Positions 55,261 through 64,000 of a DNA stretch of 64,000 bases are shown one piece after another. Both the position numbers and the translations under genes were made by a program. Within the stretch, counting starts at the first letter, position 1, and the number at the start of each line of letters is the position of its first letter. The notes below the pieces were generated by a model, which worked only from the letters and a program-made list of their open reading frames with translations, had not been told where the DNA came from and did not search any database. Origin of the DNA: Prolixibacter denitrificans (lineage in GTDB: Bacteria > Bacteroidota > Bacteroidia > Bacteroidales > Prolixibacteraceae); assembly GCF_003014495.1 (NCBI RefSeq), contig NZ_PYGC01000001.1, forward strand, positions 621,805 through 685,804. The letters run 5' to 3'.

Positions 55261-56268
55261 ATGCAAAATCACATTTCCAGAAGACTATTCCTAAAAAACA
55301 CTGCTTTGGCTTCTGCCGGAGTTGCCATTGCCGGGTCATCCCTGGCTTCTGCGCCGGGCAACAAGCGGCTTTTCAAATTATCAGTAGCCGAATGGTCCGT
55401 TAATCCCCTCATCTTTGGCGATGCACGCAAAGATGGTTGGGAAAAGTTCATGCAGCTACTCAAAAACGATTTTGGAGCTATCGAGAAAGCGGCTCCGATG
55501 AAAAATATCGAGTTCCCGAGGTTCATCAGAGAAGTTGGAGGCGAAGGCGCTGAGTACGTAAATACCTGTATGTACGATAAAGCAAAGAACACAAAATATT
55601 TGAACGAACTGAACAATGTTTGCCGTGGAGAAGGAATTGCCAACGTACTCATCATGGTTGATGCAGAAGGAATGGTGGGCGCTCCGGAGAAGAAGGATCG
55701 ACTACAAACCCTTGAAAATCATAAAAAATGGATCGATGCAGCAGCTCAGATGGGATGTCATTCTATCAGGGTGAACGCTGGTTCACAAGGTTCTTACGAA
55801 GAACAACAGAAACTGGCAGCCGACGGACTTCATCTACTTTGTGAATACGGCGACAAGGCTGGCATCAATATTCTGGTAGAAAATCACGGCGGTTTTTCCA
55901 GCAACGGTAAATGGCTTAGCAAAGTGATGGAAATGGTCGACCATCCTCGAGTCGGTACCCTACCCGATTTCGGTAATTTCCGCACCAGCTACGAACCGGA
56001 GGAATGGTACGACCGCTATCTGGGAATGAAAGAACTAATGCCTTATGCCAAAGGGGTCTCAGCCAAGTCGCAGGAATTTGACGAAAATGGTGAAGAGATT
56101 CATTCCGACTTTCACCGGATCATGCGCATCGTGATGGAAGCAGGCTATCGTGGATTTGTCGGGATTGAATATGAAGGTGAACAACTGAGCCCCAAAGAGG
56201 GTGTGTTGGCCACCAAGCGACTGCTTGAAAAGTGCCACGACGAACTGGCAAAAGATTTCAAAGCCTGA
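55261..56268 (+). CDS. Tat-exported TIM-barrel sugar isomerase/epimerase-like protein
   Basis: 335 residues from the ATG at 55261, where SRRLFLKNTALASAGVAIAG gives a twin-arginine signal; the frame extends to 55087 but without such a signal. Xylose-isomerase-like AP-endonuclease-2 barrel with a likely Glu-Asp-His-Glu metal site: ILVENHGGFSSNG, VGTLPDFGNF, and GFVGIEYEGEQ near the end. Family members act on keto-sugars, inositol derivatives or similar; the substrate here is unknown. Monocistronic, with a terminator. Confidence 0.87.
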   Translation: MQNHISRRLFLKNTALASAGVAIAGSSLASAPGNKRLFKLSVAEWSVNPLIFGDARKDGWEKFMQLLKNDFGAIEKAAPMKNIEFPRFIREVGGEGAEYVNTCMYDKAKNTKYLNELNNVCRGEGIANVLIMVDAEGMVGAPEKKDRLQTLENHKKWIDAAAQMGCHSIRVNAGSQGSYEEQQKLAADGLHLLCEYGDKAGINILVENHGGFSSNGKWLSKVMEMVDHPRVGTLPDFGNFRTSYEPEEWYDRYLGMKELMPYAKGVSAKSQEFDENGEEIHSDFHRIMRIVMEAGYRGFVGIEYEGEQLSPKEGVLATKRLLEKCHDELAKDFKA

Positions 56269-56273
56269 TATAG

Positions 56274-56306
56274 AAAGAGGTCACTTAAAAAGCGGCCTCT
56301 TTTCTT
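56274..56306. terminator. Terminator between converging genes
   Basis: AAAGAGG (56274-56280) pairs with CCTCTTT (56296-56302), flanked by T-rich sequence downstream of the isomerase-like gene and facing the MBL gene. Confidence 0.7.
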
Positions 56307-56323
56307 TTATGTTTCGGGGAGTT

Positions 56324-57163
56324 TTATAATTCACTTAATTGGAACGTTCGCTTCAACGCAGCGCCCTTTTTCCCGGCTTCCAGCTCAGCACACTCGTTAT
56401 AAGCGTCATGTTCGAAAAACAACACATAATCTTCTTCCAGGGCTGTTTTCATGAATTCCGCTTTCTCTTCCATGGTCGTTACCGGGAATAAATCGTAACC
56501 GGCCAGCCAACCTACCGGGATGTTGGCGGTAACAGGAATCAAATCAGCAGTGAAAACCACCTTTCGTCCTTTGTATTCAATTACCGGAATCAATTGTCCG
56601 GGAGTATGACCATCGGCAACGATATAATGGAATCCGGGGATCAGATCTCCTTCCTCTTTAATCAACTGCAGCCTACCACTGTCACGCAAGGTTTCCAGAT
56701 CTGTTGAGAAGTAGGCATTTCCGTCACGGATGTTTGGATTCCAGGCTTTCTCCCACTGACTTTCCGAAACCCAATGTGTCGCATTTTTGAACACTAACTC
56801 TGGTGTCATTCCATCTTCACCAAACTGAACAGCACCCCCACAATGGTCCCAATGCAGATGGGTAAAAAACATGTCGGTAATCTCATCCGGATGAAAACCG
56901 GCTGCTTTCAGTGAGCCGACCAGAGTTTCATCGCCATGAAGGCCGTTGTTTTTCTTGTACCTTTCATCGTATTTATCTCCGGCTCCGGCGTCAATCAGAA
57001 TCTTCCGATCTCCGTCAACCACCAGCAAACATCTCATCGCTCCCTTGCAAAGATTATTTTCGTCCGATGGGTAATGCTTACTCCACAACACCTTCGGAAC
57101 AACGCCAAACAAGGCGCCGCCATCTGCCATGAAATAACCTGCATGAATTGGATAAAGCTTCAT
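56324..57163 (-). CDS. Metallo-beta-lactamase-fold hydrolase
   Basis: 279 residues. Zinc motif THLHWDHCGG (H102, H104, D106, H107), HTPGQLIPVIE with a further His, and FTADLIPVTAN. The layout is like AHL lactonases and related hydrolases; cargo not predictable from sequence alone. No signal peptide, so cytosolic. Divergent from mpl with a 68 bp gap that must hold both promoters. Confidence 0.9.
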   Translation of the reverse strand: MKLYPIHAGYFMADGGALFGVVPKVLWSKHYPSDENNLCKGAMRCLLVVDGDRKILIDAGAGDKYDERYKKNNGLHGDETLVGSLKAAGFHPDEITDMFFTHLHWDHCGGAVQFGEDGMTPELVFKNATHWVSESQWEKAWNPNIRDGNAYFSTDLETLRDSGRLQLIKEEGDLIPGFHYIVADGHTPGQLIPVIEYKGRKVVFTADLIPVTANIPVGWLAGYDLFPVTTMEEKAEFMKTALEEDYVLFFEHDAYNECAELEAGKKGAALKRTFQLSEL

Positions 57164-57231
57164 ATACTGAAATTTTGTGATTCGGATTTTGTTACTTTTA
57201 ACCGCAAAATTGGCAAAAAGTTACCGAAACC

Positions 57232-58596
57232 ATGAATATTCATTTCATCGCCATTGGCGGAGCTGCCATGCATAACCTGGCTATTACCCTAAAACAAAAA
57301 GGTTACCGGGTAACCGGCTCCGACGACGAAATATTTGAGCCCTCCAAAAGTCGTTTGGAACAACACGGTTTATTGCCCGATTCATTTGGGTGGGATGTTA
57401 ACAGAATCACATCTGATTTGGATGCTGTCATCCTGGGAATGCATGCCCGCGAAGACAACCCGGAGTTGGCAAAAGCAAAAGAGCTGGGCGTAAAAATCTA
57501 TTCGTACCCGGAATTCCTTTACGAACAGACCAAGAACAAAACCCGCGTCGTCATCGGCGGAAGCCATGGGAAAACCACCATCACGTCGATGATTATGCAC
57601 GTACTGAAAGAGAATAACGTCGATTTTGATTACATGGTCGGTGCACAAATCGAAGGCTTTGACACGATGGTTAGGCTCAGTGAGTCGGCAAAAATCGCCG
57701 TATTCGAAGGTGATGAATACCTTTCATCGCCCATCGACCGGCGCCCGAAATTTCATTTGTATCAGCCACAAATCGGGCTACTTTCGGGAATTGCCTGGGA
57801 CCATATCAATGTCTTCCCTACCTTCGATAACTATGTAGAGCAATTCAGGGAGTTTGCGCGGCTGATGCCGGACAACGGTCACCTGATTTATTTCGATGGT
57901 GACGAAAACCTGAGGAAAATTGCTGACGAAAACGCATCACGTCTGAAGATAACTGGCTACAACGAACACGCAGCCGATGTAAAAAACGGAGAAACGCAAT
58001 TAATTACGACTGAAGGAAAACACGTGGGGCTGACTGTTTTCGGACGACATAATCTACAAAATATCAGCGGGGCGTACATTATTTGCCAACAATTGGGCGT
58101 ATCGGATGAAGATTTTTACCGGACGATTTCCACTTTCAGCGGCGCTGCCCGCCGTTTGGAGAGACTGGCTGAAACCAATAGCATGACCATCTTCCGCGAT
58201 TTTGCTCACTCGCCATCGAAGCTGAAGGCAACTGTGGAAGCGGTGAAGCAACAATTTCCCGACAGGAAGCTAACGGCTGTCATGGAATTACACACATTCA
58301 GTAGCCTGAAGAAAGAGTTTCTTCCGCTTTACAAGGAATCTATGGAAAAAGCCGACGAAGCATTCGTCTATTTTAGTCCGCACACGATAGAACATAAAAA
58401 ACTTGAACCTATCACGACAGACCAGGTGAGAGAAGCTTTCGGGCGCGACGATCTGCAGGTATTTACGGATTCGGCTGCACTGTTTTCGGTATTGGAGAGT
58501 TTGCCGCACAACCACCACAACCTGCTGCTGATGAGTTCGGGGACCTTTTCTGGAAAAGATTTACCCGGCTTTGCTCAATCGCTAACTGAAGAATAA
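57232..58596 (+). CDS. mpl: UDP-MurNAc:tripeptide recycling ligase Mpl
   Basis: Joins the recycled tripeptide L-Ala-gamma-D-Glu-meso-DAP to UDP-MurNAc. 454 residues, Mur ligase with three domains: Rossmann start (HFIAIGGAAMHNLAITLKQKGYRVTGSDDE), ATP loop GGSHGKTTITSMIMHV, and C-terminal domain from ~320 (FRDFAHSPSKLKATVEAV). The length and the GGAAMHN opening favour Mpl over MurC. Confidence 0.93.
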   Translation: MNIHFIAIGGAAMHNLAITLKQKGYRVTGSDDEIFEPSKSRLEQHGLLPDSFGWDVNRITSDLDAVILGMHAREDNPELAKAKELGVKIYSYPEFLYEQTKNKTRVVIGGSHGKTTITSMIMHVLKENNVDFDYMVGAQIEGFDTMVRLSESAKIAVFEGDEYLSSPIDRRPKFHLYQPQIGLLSGIAWDHINVFPTFDNYVEQFREFARLMPDNGHLIYFDGDENLRKIADENASRLKITGYNEHAADVKNGETQLITTEGKHVGLTVFGRHNLQNISGAYIICQQLGVSDEDFYRTISTFSGAARRLERLAETNSMTIFRDFAHSPSKLKATVEAVKQQFPDRKLTAVMELHTFSSLKKEFLPLYKESMEKADEAFVYFSPHTIEHKKLEPITTDQVREAFGRDDLQVFTDSAALFSVLESLPHNHHNLLLMSSGTFSGKDLPGFAQSLTEE

Positions 58597-58599
58597 AAA

Positions 58600-58624
58600 A
58601 AGGGGAAATTTCATTCCCCTTCTC
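58600..58624. terminator. Bidirectional terminator between mpl and the next lipoprotein gene
   Basis: AAGGGGAA (58600-58607) pairs with TTCCCCTT (58614-58621), with A- and T-rich flanks; both genes converge on it. Confidence 0.8.
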
Positions 58625-58629
58625 TGCTT

Positions 58630-59436
58630 TTAGTTGGTCTCTTTCACTTTTGCTTCAAGCGATTTGATTTGCTTATCCAGCTTGTTCTTTGCTTTCAGCA
58701 CCAGCGATAAATCGTATGCATTTTTGACAGCTTCCTTATCGAAGGTTTCCAGAACGATGTAATAATACCGTTTCCCGAGAAAGACAGCTTTCAGCTTCAG
58801 GTCGGTATGCTCGGCAATAAATTTAATCACATCGTCGCTTTTCCCATTCTTATACGAAACCTGCTCCCACTTCTTATCCAGAAATTCACTGTGATGATTG
58901 TTGACATCGTTCAAAGGAACAGTATCGGTTCGGGCATCTAATTTGCCGTCATAAACCCGGATTGCCACATGATTAAGCCATTTATCTCCGTAGTAATTAC
59001 TCGATAGATATATCCGTCCGCTGGCATCGAGGTGCACCTGGATAAATGACCGGTCCCAGCTCCGATTAACTGATTGTCTTTTCGGAACATATTGCATGTA
59101 TTGATCGAACTCGCCTTTTTTTGTTGTGAAATTCTTTGACAACGCGTTAACCTGTTCATTCAGTGAATCGCGCTGAGCCCTGAGTGACACCAATTCCGCA
59201 ACGAAGATGCGCTTCTTCATTTCACCGGCCTGTTTTATCTGGGCAACCGCTTCGGGATACGATTTGGCGATAGAATCAAGGCTTTGAACAGCCTTCACCG
59301 TATCGCCCTGCGAAAGCAATGTTTCCGCCCTGTTTATCTGTTGAGACGCTTTCTCCGATGGAGATGGTCCACATGAAACAAATAATACCGACATCAACCC
59401 AAGAAAAAATACTGCACTGCTATATACTCGTTTCAT
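58630..59436 (-). CDS. Lipoprotein with coiled-coil segments, function unknown
   Basis: 268 residues, lipobox LFVSC (Cys22). Helical regions ~30-115 (ASQQINRAETLLSQGDTVKAV; LRAQRDSLNEQVNALSKNF) and ~245-268 (LDKQIKSLEAKVKE) look like coiled coil, around a middle part (~125-230) with beta-strands (FIQVHLDASGRIYLSSNYYG). Not recognised beyond that. Envelope anchored. Stands between mpl and the divergent DUF3298 lipoprotein, without an evident link. Confidence 0.8.
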   Translation of the reverse strand: MKRVYSSAVFFLGLMSVLFVSCGPSPSEKASQQINRAETLLSQGDTVKAVQSLDSIAKSYPEAVAQIKQAGEMKKRIFVAELVSLRAQRDSLNEQVNALSKNFTTKKGEFDQYMQYVPKRQSVNRSWDRSFIQVHLDASGRIYLSSNYYGDKWLNHVAIRVYDGKLDARTDTVPLNDVNNHHSEFLDKKWEQVSYKNGKSDDVIKFIAEHTDLKLKAVFLGKRYYYIVLETFDKEAVKNAYDLSLVLKAKNKLDKQIKSLEAKVKETN

Positions 59437-59612
59437 ACCTCGAAATTTTTCCTAAAAATACAATTTCTGTTCGACTCAAAATGAAATTTTCAAAATCGGA
59501 TGTGACAAGCTCAAATAATTCTGGCTACATTTGGAAGCATAAAGAACGAATTGGGATTCATTGCTGGATAATACTCCGGTTCTCAATGTGTTCTGAATTT
59601 AAATGACTCGAA

Positions 59613-60368
59613 ATGAAAAAGATTATTGTGCTGGCAACGCTTGCAATAACGTTGTTTTCATGTCATCCCAATCGTCAAAGAGATGCTCAAATCTCGTTCA
59701 AGCTAAAAGACATTCATCAGGAGGATTACTACTATAAAGTTCACATTGCCTATCCGTTAGTCGAAAGTTACTGGTCGAATTGCCGGTTCGAAGACACATT
59801 TAACCGCGAAATGACCAGCTTTGCCGACAGTACGTTGGCTGAATTTCAGGGTAAAGAACTGGCGGAAAAGAAACAGGTTGTCGATCAGGCGTTGAAAGAA
59901 AGTCCGAATCCCCGACCGGGATATCGTTACGAAATGTCGCTCACTCATCAGTGGTTCAACATTTACAACGGGATGCTCAGTCTTCGTTTCAAGAAATACG
60001 AATACGCGTTGGGCGCTCATGGAAATACCTGGTTTATTTGCTACAACTTTTCGGCTGCCGATAATCGCTTTCTGACCATCGACGATATCATTGACCGTTC
60101 GACACCAGAAAAATTGCAGGAGCTGGCAGAGATTATTTCCCAGTATCTCGACAATCCGGAAGATTGCTTTGCAGTAACAGCCGATGATTTGGACAACGAT
60201 TTTCAGAATGTCAACTTCACCAATGATGACATTATTTTTTCGTTTGCCAACTATCAGATTGGGCCGTACGCGTGTGGCACCGCCGTTGTGCATATTCCAA
60301 TCGAAGTGCTGAAAAAGAAGAACCTGATACAGCCTGAATTTTTAAAAATGCTTCAGCCCGACGAATAA
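59613..60368 (+). CDS. DUF3298 (RsiV-like) domain lipoprotein
   Basis: 251 residues. Lipobox TLFSC (Cys17). A DUF4163-like part (about 25-110) is followed by the DUF3298 core: YEYALGAHGNTWFICYNF, FLTIDDIIDRSTPEKLQEL, FSFANYQIGPYACGTAVVHIP. The same domain occurs in the lysozyme-binding anti-sigma factor RsiV, but there is no membrane anti-sigma part here, so the role is open. Single gene before oxyR. Confidence 0.85.
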   Translation: MKKIIVLATLAITLFSCHPNRQRDAQISFKLKDIHQEDYYYKVHIAYPLVESYWSNCRFEDTFNREMTSFADSTLAEFQGKELAEKKQVVDQALKESPNPRPGYRYEMSLTHQWFNIYNGMLSLRFKKYEYALGAHGNTWFICYNFSAADNRFLTIDDIIDRSTPEKLQELAEIISQYLDNPEDCFAVTADDLDNDFQNVNFTNDDIIFSFANYQIGPYACGTAVVHIPIEVLKKKNLIQPEFLKMLQPDE

Positions 60369-60466
60369 CTTGCCCGATTTCATACTTTTTTCTGATTCAG
60401 GTAGCAAACGTTTAACGCCCATATCATAAAGGTTTACTACCTTTCGGGGAAAATTCTCTCCTAACC

Positions 60467-61408
60467 ATGGTGACACTTACACAACTCGAATACATCGTAG
60501 CCGTAGACACATACCGTCATTTTGCGACTGCAGCCGAAAAAAAGTTCATTACGCAGCCAACGCTGAGTATGCAAATCAAGAAAATGGAGGACGAGCTGGG
60601 TGTCATCATTTTCGACCGGAGTAAACAGCCCATTATCCCTACCGATGTGGGGCGTAAAATTATTGAACAGGCCCGGCAAATTTTATTCGAGGCAAGTAAA
60701 ATTAACACCATCATCGATGATTTTCGTGGGGAAGTGAGCGGAACGCTGAAAATCGGGATTATTCCTACATTAACCCCCTATCTTCTGCCTCTTTTTATTG
60801 GCGAATTCTCGAAGAAATATCCCAACATCGATATCTATGTGGAAGAATATTATACACATATCATTGAAGATAAACTGAAGAAGGATCAGCTGGATGTGGG
60901 AATTGTTGTCACTCCACTCAAGGATAAGAACATTCATGAAGACCCGCTTTTTTACGAGGAGATGAAAATCTTTTCGCACCGCGGCCATTCCATCGCTAAA
61001 AAACAAACCATTTCGGTAAAAGATATTGCATCACCAGACATCTGGCTCCTCGACGATGGCCACTGCTTCCGTACGCAGGTTATCAATCTATGCCGGATGA
61101 AAAACCAGGTGCAATCCAAGCTTCCTTTTCATTTTGACGGCGGTTCGCTGGAAACCATCATGAAAATTGTGGAACGGGAAGGCGGGTATACATTAATCCC
61201 GGAGCTCGCTGCCGGATTTGTTCCCCTTACCGCACCGGTCATTGTCCGGAACTTCTCGGATTTGACCCCTTTACGGGAAGTCAGCCTGATTTATGCCCGT
61301 AATTTTGCCAAGCATAAACTGATCAGCGTTCTCCGCGAGGAAATCATTCAACAAGTTCCTAAATCTCTCAGGAACAAGGAGCGCGGAACCATTGTAGAAT
61401 GGCGCTAA
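60467..61408 (+). CDS. oxyR: LysR-family peroxide sensor OxyR
   Basis: 313 residues. Winged helix at the N-terminus (LEYIVAVDTYRHFATAAEKKFITQPTLSMQIKKME). The effector-binding domain holds C200 and C209 in GHCFRTQVINLC, which line up with redox Cys199 and Cys208 of E. coli OxyR, so disulfide switching by H2O2 is expected. Target genes are not in the window. Start is the ATG at 60467. Confidence 0.93.
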   Translation: MVTLTQLEYIVAVDTYRHFATAAEKKFITQPTLSMQIKKMEDELGVIIFDRSKQPIIPTDVGRKIIEQARQILFEASKINTIIDDFRGEVSGTLKIGIIPTLTPYLLPLFIGEFSKKYPNIDIYVEEYYTHIIEDKLKKDQLDVGIVVTPLKDKNIHEDPLFYEEMKIFSHRGHSIAKKQTISVKDIASPDIWLLDDGHCFRTQVINLCRMKNQVQSKLPFHFDGGSLETIMKIVEREGGYTLIPELAAGFVPLTAPVIVRNFSDLTPLREVSLIYARNFAKHKLISVLREEIIQQVPKSLRNKERGTIVEWR

Positions 61409-61528
61409 TTTTTTTAATATTTTTATTTGTTGTTTAAGAAATATGTTATTTCTTTGCATCGCTCAAAACAAAAGGGCAAACAAGCCCTGATGAGCCGTTC
61501 AAAATTTTGAATGATTAACAGTCCTTCG

Positions 61529-61559
61529 TTTGGAGCTTAAAAAAATCTCGTTATTTTTG
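61529..61559 (+). promoter_or_regulatory. Promoter of the tRNA-Glu genes
   Basis: TTTG (61529-61532), a 19-bp spacer, and TATTTTTG (61552-61559) match the full Bacteroidota -33/-7 promoter. The first tRNA begins 30 bp downstream. Confidence 0.75.
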
Positions 61560-61588
61560 CAGCGCCAAATAAAAGGCAAGCAATAGGA

Positions 61589-61660
61589 GGCCCGTTCGTC
61601 TAGGGGTTAGGACGCCAGGTTTTCATCCTGGTAACAGGGGTTCGATTCCCCTACGGGCTA
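61589..61660 (+). tRNA. tRNA-Glu (TTC), copy 1
   Basis: Cloverleaf from GGCCCGT to ACGGGCT plus discriminator A; anticodon stem CCAGG/CCTGG around TTTTCAT, so anticodon TTC. T-arm GGGGTTCGATTCCCC. CCA is not encoded. Acceptor pair G1-U72 is a wobble. Confidence 0.97.
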
Positions 61661-61758
61661 CAACAGGAACGCATCTCCGGAAAAACCGATTGAATGCTTT
61701 CCAAATCAGTAAAAAACGTTAATTTTACAGTCCCATTTGAAGGGACATTGAACAAGGA

Positions 61759-61830
61759 GGCCCGTTCGTCTAGGGGTTAGGACGCCAGGTTTTCATCCTG
61801 GTAACAGGGGTTCGATTCCCCTACGGGCTA
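61759..61830 (+). tRNA. tRNA-Glu (TTC), copy 2
   Basis: Identical to copy 1 over its 72 nt, 170 bp downstream, with AGGAGG-like sequence before both. Probably in one transcript with copy 1 and followed by rpsT 29 bp on. Confidence 0.97.
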
Positions 61831-61859
61831 CTTTTTAAAGACATTAATTATTTAGGGAA

Positions 61860-62111
61860 ATGGCAAATCATAAATCAGCAGCAAAGAGAGCAAGACAATC
61901 AGAAAAGCGTCGTTTGGAAAACCGCTATTACGCGAAAACGATGCGTAATGCAGTTCGTAAACTGCGTGCTACCAGCGAAAAAGAAGTTGCTTCGGAAATG
62001 TACCCGAAGGTTTCTGCTATGCTCGACAAACTGGCTAAGAAAAATGTCATTCACAAAAACAAAGCGGCTAATCTCAAGTCAAGCCTGTCTTTGCACGTGA
62101 ACAGCCTGTAA
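61860..62111 (+). CDS. rpsT: 30S ribosomal protein S20
   Basis: 83 residues, normal. [22 protein letters not shown] is the family opening, and [16 protein letters not shown] the C-terminal helix. Binds 16S rRNA early in 30S assembly. May share the tRNA-Glu transcript. Confidence 0.97.
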   Translation: MANHKSAAKRARQSEKRRLENRYYAKTMRNAVRKLRATSEKEVASEMYPKVSAMLDKLAKKNVIHKNKAANLKSSLSLHVNSL

Positions 62112-62132
62112 GATATTTCTAATCTATATTTC

Positions 62133-62166
62133 AGCTCATCCTTCAGAAAGGGTGGGCTTTTTTTGT
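62133..62166 (+). terminator. Terminator of rpsT
   Basis: AGCTCATCC pairs with GGGTGGGCT (two G-U pairs), followed by seven T. Confidence 0.75.
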
Positions 62167-62231
62167 TTTGACCAATTTCTCCGTTCCCGGTTTGGATTAC
62201 ATTTTGTAAATTAGTTAAAAGCTAAACCTGA

Positions 62232-62927
62232 ATGGAAGAATACCGAAAACTCAGTATCAAGGACTGGGCCGTAGAAGACCGCCCCCGCGAAAAACTCCTC
62301 TACCGGGGACTCGCCTCTCTTTCCGACGCCGAACTAATTGCCATCCTAATTGGCTCGGGCAACAGCGAAGAAACTGCTGTCGAATTATCACGCCGAATTT
62401 TAGGGACTGTAAAGAATAACCTGAATGCATTGGGCAAGCTTGATGTGGATGCCCTGAAGAAATTCAGAGGAATCGGGGAAGCAAAAGCAATTACTGTAAT
62501 CGCCGCATTAGAGCTGGGACGGCGACGTAACCAGTCTGAAGCTCTAAAAGCGAAACAAGTGACCAGCAGTCGTGATGCCGCCGAATTCCTGCAACCCGTG
62601 ATGGGCGATTTGTCTCACGAAGAGTTTTGGCTTATTCTCCTCAACCGCCATAACAAGATTATTCACTACGAGCGAATCAGCCAGGGAGGCCTGACCGGAA
62701 CCGTTATCGACGTTCGTCTCATTCTGAAAAAAGCGCTCGAAAAACTGGCTACATCCATTATTATCGCTCATAATCATCCATCAGGGAATCTGCTGGCCAG
62801 CGAGTCCGATCGTAAAATAACCAAACAAATGAAAGAGGCCGCTAAACTGATGGAAATCCCGCTGCTCGATCACCTCATCATCACTCAAAACGGTTACTAT
62901 AGCTTCGCCGATGACGGTGCCATCTGA
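62232..62927 (+). CDS. radC: RadC family protein
   Basis: 231 residues. Helix-hairpin-helix part (1-~100: KLLYRGLASLSDAELIAILIGSG, LKKFRGIGEAKAI) followed by a JAB1/MPN (JAMM) domain with the zinc ligands H180, H182 and D193 in AHNHPSGNLLASESD and upstream Glu131. Once named for DNA repair, its true role is unsettled. Full length. Confidence 0.95.
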   Translation: MEEYRKLSIKDWAVEDRPREKLLYRGLASLSDAELIAILIGSGNSEETAVELSRRILGTVKNNLNALGKLDVDALKKFRGIGEAKAITVIAALELGRRRNQSEALKAKQVTSSRDAAEFLQPVMGDLSHEEFWLILLNRHNKIIHYERISQGGLTGTVIDVRLILKKALEKLATSIIIAHNHPSGNLLASESDRKITKQMKEAAKLMEIPLLDHLIITQNGYYSFADDGAI

Positions 62928-62947
62928 AAAACATAGTAGTATTTTTT

Positions 62948-62955
62948 TACATTTG
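62948..62955 (+). promoter_or_regulatory. Possible -7 box of the last gene
   Basis: TACATTTG fits TAnnTTTG, about 22-29 bp upstream of the possible starts of the deacetylase-like gene. Confidence 0.35.
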
Positions 62956-62976
62956 TGATAAACCCAGCCTTTGACC

Positions 62977-64000
62977 GTGATAATTATCTATTGCCATAAT
63001 CTGAGTCCTCGTCTGACTTATACAGCCAGATATGTCTTCAATGATCTGCTCCCAACCACATTTCAACTGACCGACGATTTGGATTTGGTCAAAAGCTTTG
63101 ACGGTCCGGTTATCAATTACTCCGACAACAATGAGCTAACGGGTTTGCACATTCTGCCTCACGGTTTGCTTTTTTCAGAAAAACTCGTTGATTTTGTCCC
63201 ACAGATAGATAAATCCGGTGATATTCCATTGCTTTTCCCGGTTTCAAACGGAAGAAAAGATTCGCTCGCATTCGACATATTCTCCGCCATATTTTGGATG
63301 ATTTCCAGGTATGAAGAATACTTCCCGAAAGGAAAAACGGACATCCACGGTCGGTTCAGAGCAGAGGAATCTTTCGCTTTCCAGCAGAATTTTCTCCTAC
63401 TTCCGGTTGTTGACTTGTGGGCACAATTGCTGGCCGATGCAATTGCAGCCGGATGGCCCCAGTGGGAAAAACCGGCACGTCGTTTTCGCTACATCTCAAC
63501 CATCGATGTCGACAACGCGTATGCAATCCTGCACAAAAATATGTTGCGCCGTGTCACTGCCTCGTTTCGTTCGGTAATGAACCCAAGAAGAAACAAGCCC
63601 TTCCCTGTTCGGAAAGAGGTATTGAAAGGACGTACGCCAGATCCATATGACACCTATTCCGAGATGGAAAAGCTCCATGAAACGTACAACGTCGAAGCCG
63701 TTTTTTTCTTCCTGTTAGGTGATTACGGAAAGTTTGATAAAAATCTTTCTTACCGGAATGTCAACTACCGCGCGCTTATTCGCGATACCTCGAAGAAGGT
63801 CCCGGTAGGCATTCATCCGTCGTACAAAGCTTCCGGTTCTCCGAAAAAACTGGAAACCGAAGTCAAAAGGCTCAGTAAAATCATTGGTGAACCTCCGTTC
63901 CGAAGCCGGTTTCATTACCTCCGTCTTAAATTTCCACAATCGTACCAGTGGCTTATCGGCGCCGGAATTAAAGAGGATTATACGCTCACTTACCATTCAC
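62977..64000 (+). CDS. Polysaccharide-deacetylase-like protein, 5' part only
   Basis: 341 codons from a GTG at 62977 (an in-frame TTG at 62971 is the alternative), running off the right edge. Starts VIIIYCHNLSPRLTYTARYVFNDLL, with YEEYFPKGKTDIHGRF and the likely metal motif TIDVDNAYA of NodB-type deacetylases near residue 175; GIHPSYKAS may be the next metal motif. Bacteroidota proteins of this kind pair an N-terminal DUF7033-like part with a deacetylase domain. No signal peptide, so the substrate may be cytosolic. Confidence 0.82.
   Translation, partial: MIIIYCHNLSPRLTYTARYVFNDLLPTTFQLTDDLDLVKSFDGPVINYSDNNELTGLHILPHGLLFSEKLVDFVPQIDKSGDIPLLFPVSNGRKDSLAFDIFSAIFWMISRYEEYFPKGKTDIHGRFRAEESFAFQQNFLLLPVVDLWAQLLADAIAAGWPQWEKPARRFRYISTIDVDNAYAILHKNMLRRVTASFRSVMNPRRNKPFPVRKEVLKGRTPDPYDTYSEMEKLHETYNVEAVFFFLLGDYGKFDKNLSYRNVNYRALIRDTSKKVPVGIHPSYKASGSPKKLETEVKRLSKIIGEPPFRSRFHYLRLKFPQSYQWLIGAGIKEDYTLTYHS

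Noticed and set aside
61589-61830. Duplicated tRNA-Glu as an attachment-site scar of an integrated element
   Set aside because: Both copies are full length and only 98 bp lie between them, without integrase or cargo; simple tandem duplication is enough.

Overview
The window looks like chromosome of a member of the Bacteroidota. The signs are a PorP/SprF protein beside a giant PKD protein with a type IX secretion (T9SS) type B C-terminal domain, many SPII lipoproteins, -7 boxes of the TAnnTTTG type with a TTTG -33 box, an acidic tail on ribosomal protein S16, and two-subunit methylmalonyl-CoA mutase. The gene mix (molybdo-sulfur enzymes, mutAB, Mpl) suits the Bacteroidales/Marinilabiliales side, but I cannot fix the genus. 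I see no IS elements, prophage or CRISPR arrays.

Layout. 1-8 kb: 5' part of dnaE, a lipoprotein, rpsP-rimM, a DUF2807 protein, tsaC, dapD, a CarboxypepD_reg-like protein and a serine racemase/threonine dehydratase. 8-20 kb: a porP/sprF gene and a 10.7 kb gene for a ~3557-residue PKD-repeat surface protein with a candidate structured leader. 20.5-23 kb: a small lipoprotein behind a good sigma-54 promoter, ribD and prmC. 23-33.7 kb: a molybdenum/sulfur region, all on the minus strand. A Tat-exported molybdopterin oxidoreductase with its FeS and NrfD subunits, two YeeE/YedE sulfur transporters and a rhodanese is followed by a Moco-type riboswitch with an intrinsic terminator, then mobB-like, moeA, moaA, moaC and a MOSC-MogA fusion; mobA lies upstream. 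The two halves fit together: the cofactor genes supply the molybdoenzyme, and the riboswitch can adjust cofactor synthesis separately from the enzyme operon that reads towards it.

33.7-47.3 kb: recX, prfB with its programmed +1 frameshift, a HAD phosphatase, an ArsC-family protein, mutA (with an unusual cysteine-rich insertion) and mutB, a tandem DUF2202 lipoprotein, a DUF302 protein, a subtilase lipoprotein, an orphan lipoprotein and a LuxR-type regulator with a degenerate receiver.

47.5-54.4 kb: the most novel part. Six tightly packed plus-strand genes encode a PqqD-like small protein, an ATP-grasp ligase, a DAP-decarboxylase-like PLP enzyme, a urea-transporter/M23 peptidase fusion, a TPR-beta-barrel outer-membrane protein and a periplasmic TPR protein. 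Together they suggest a pathway that makes an amino-acid-derived product and moves it, or senses something, across the envelope. I know of no described system with this composition. A strong terminator and a candidate small RNA follow it.

55-64 kb: a Tat-exported sugar isomerase-like protein, an MBL hydrolase, mpl, two lipoproteins, oxyR, two identical tRNA-Glu genes, rpsT, radC and the start of a polysaccharide-deacetylase-like gene that runs off the window.
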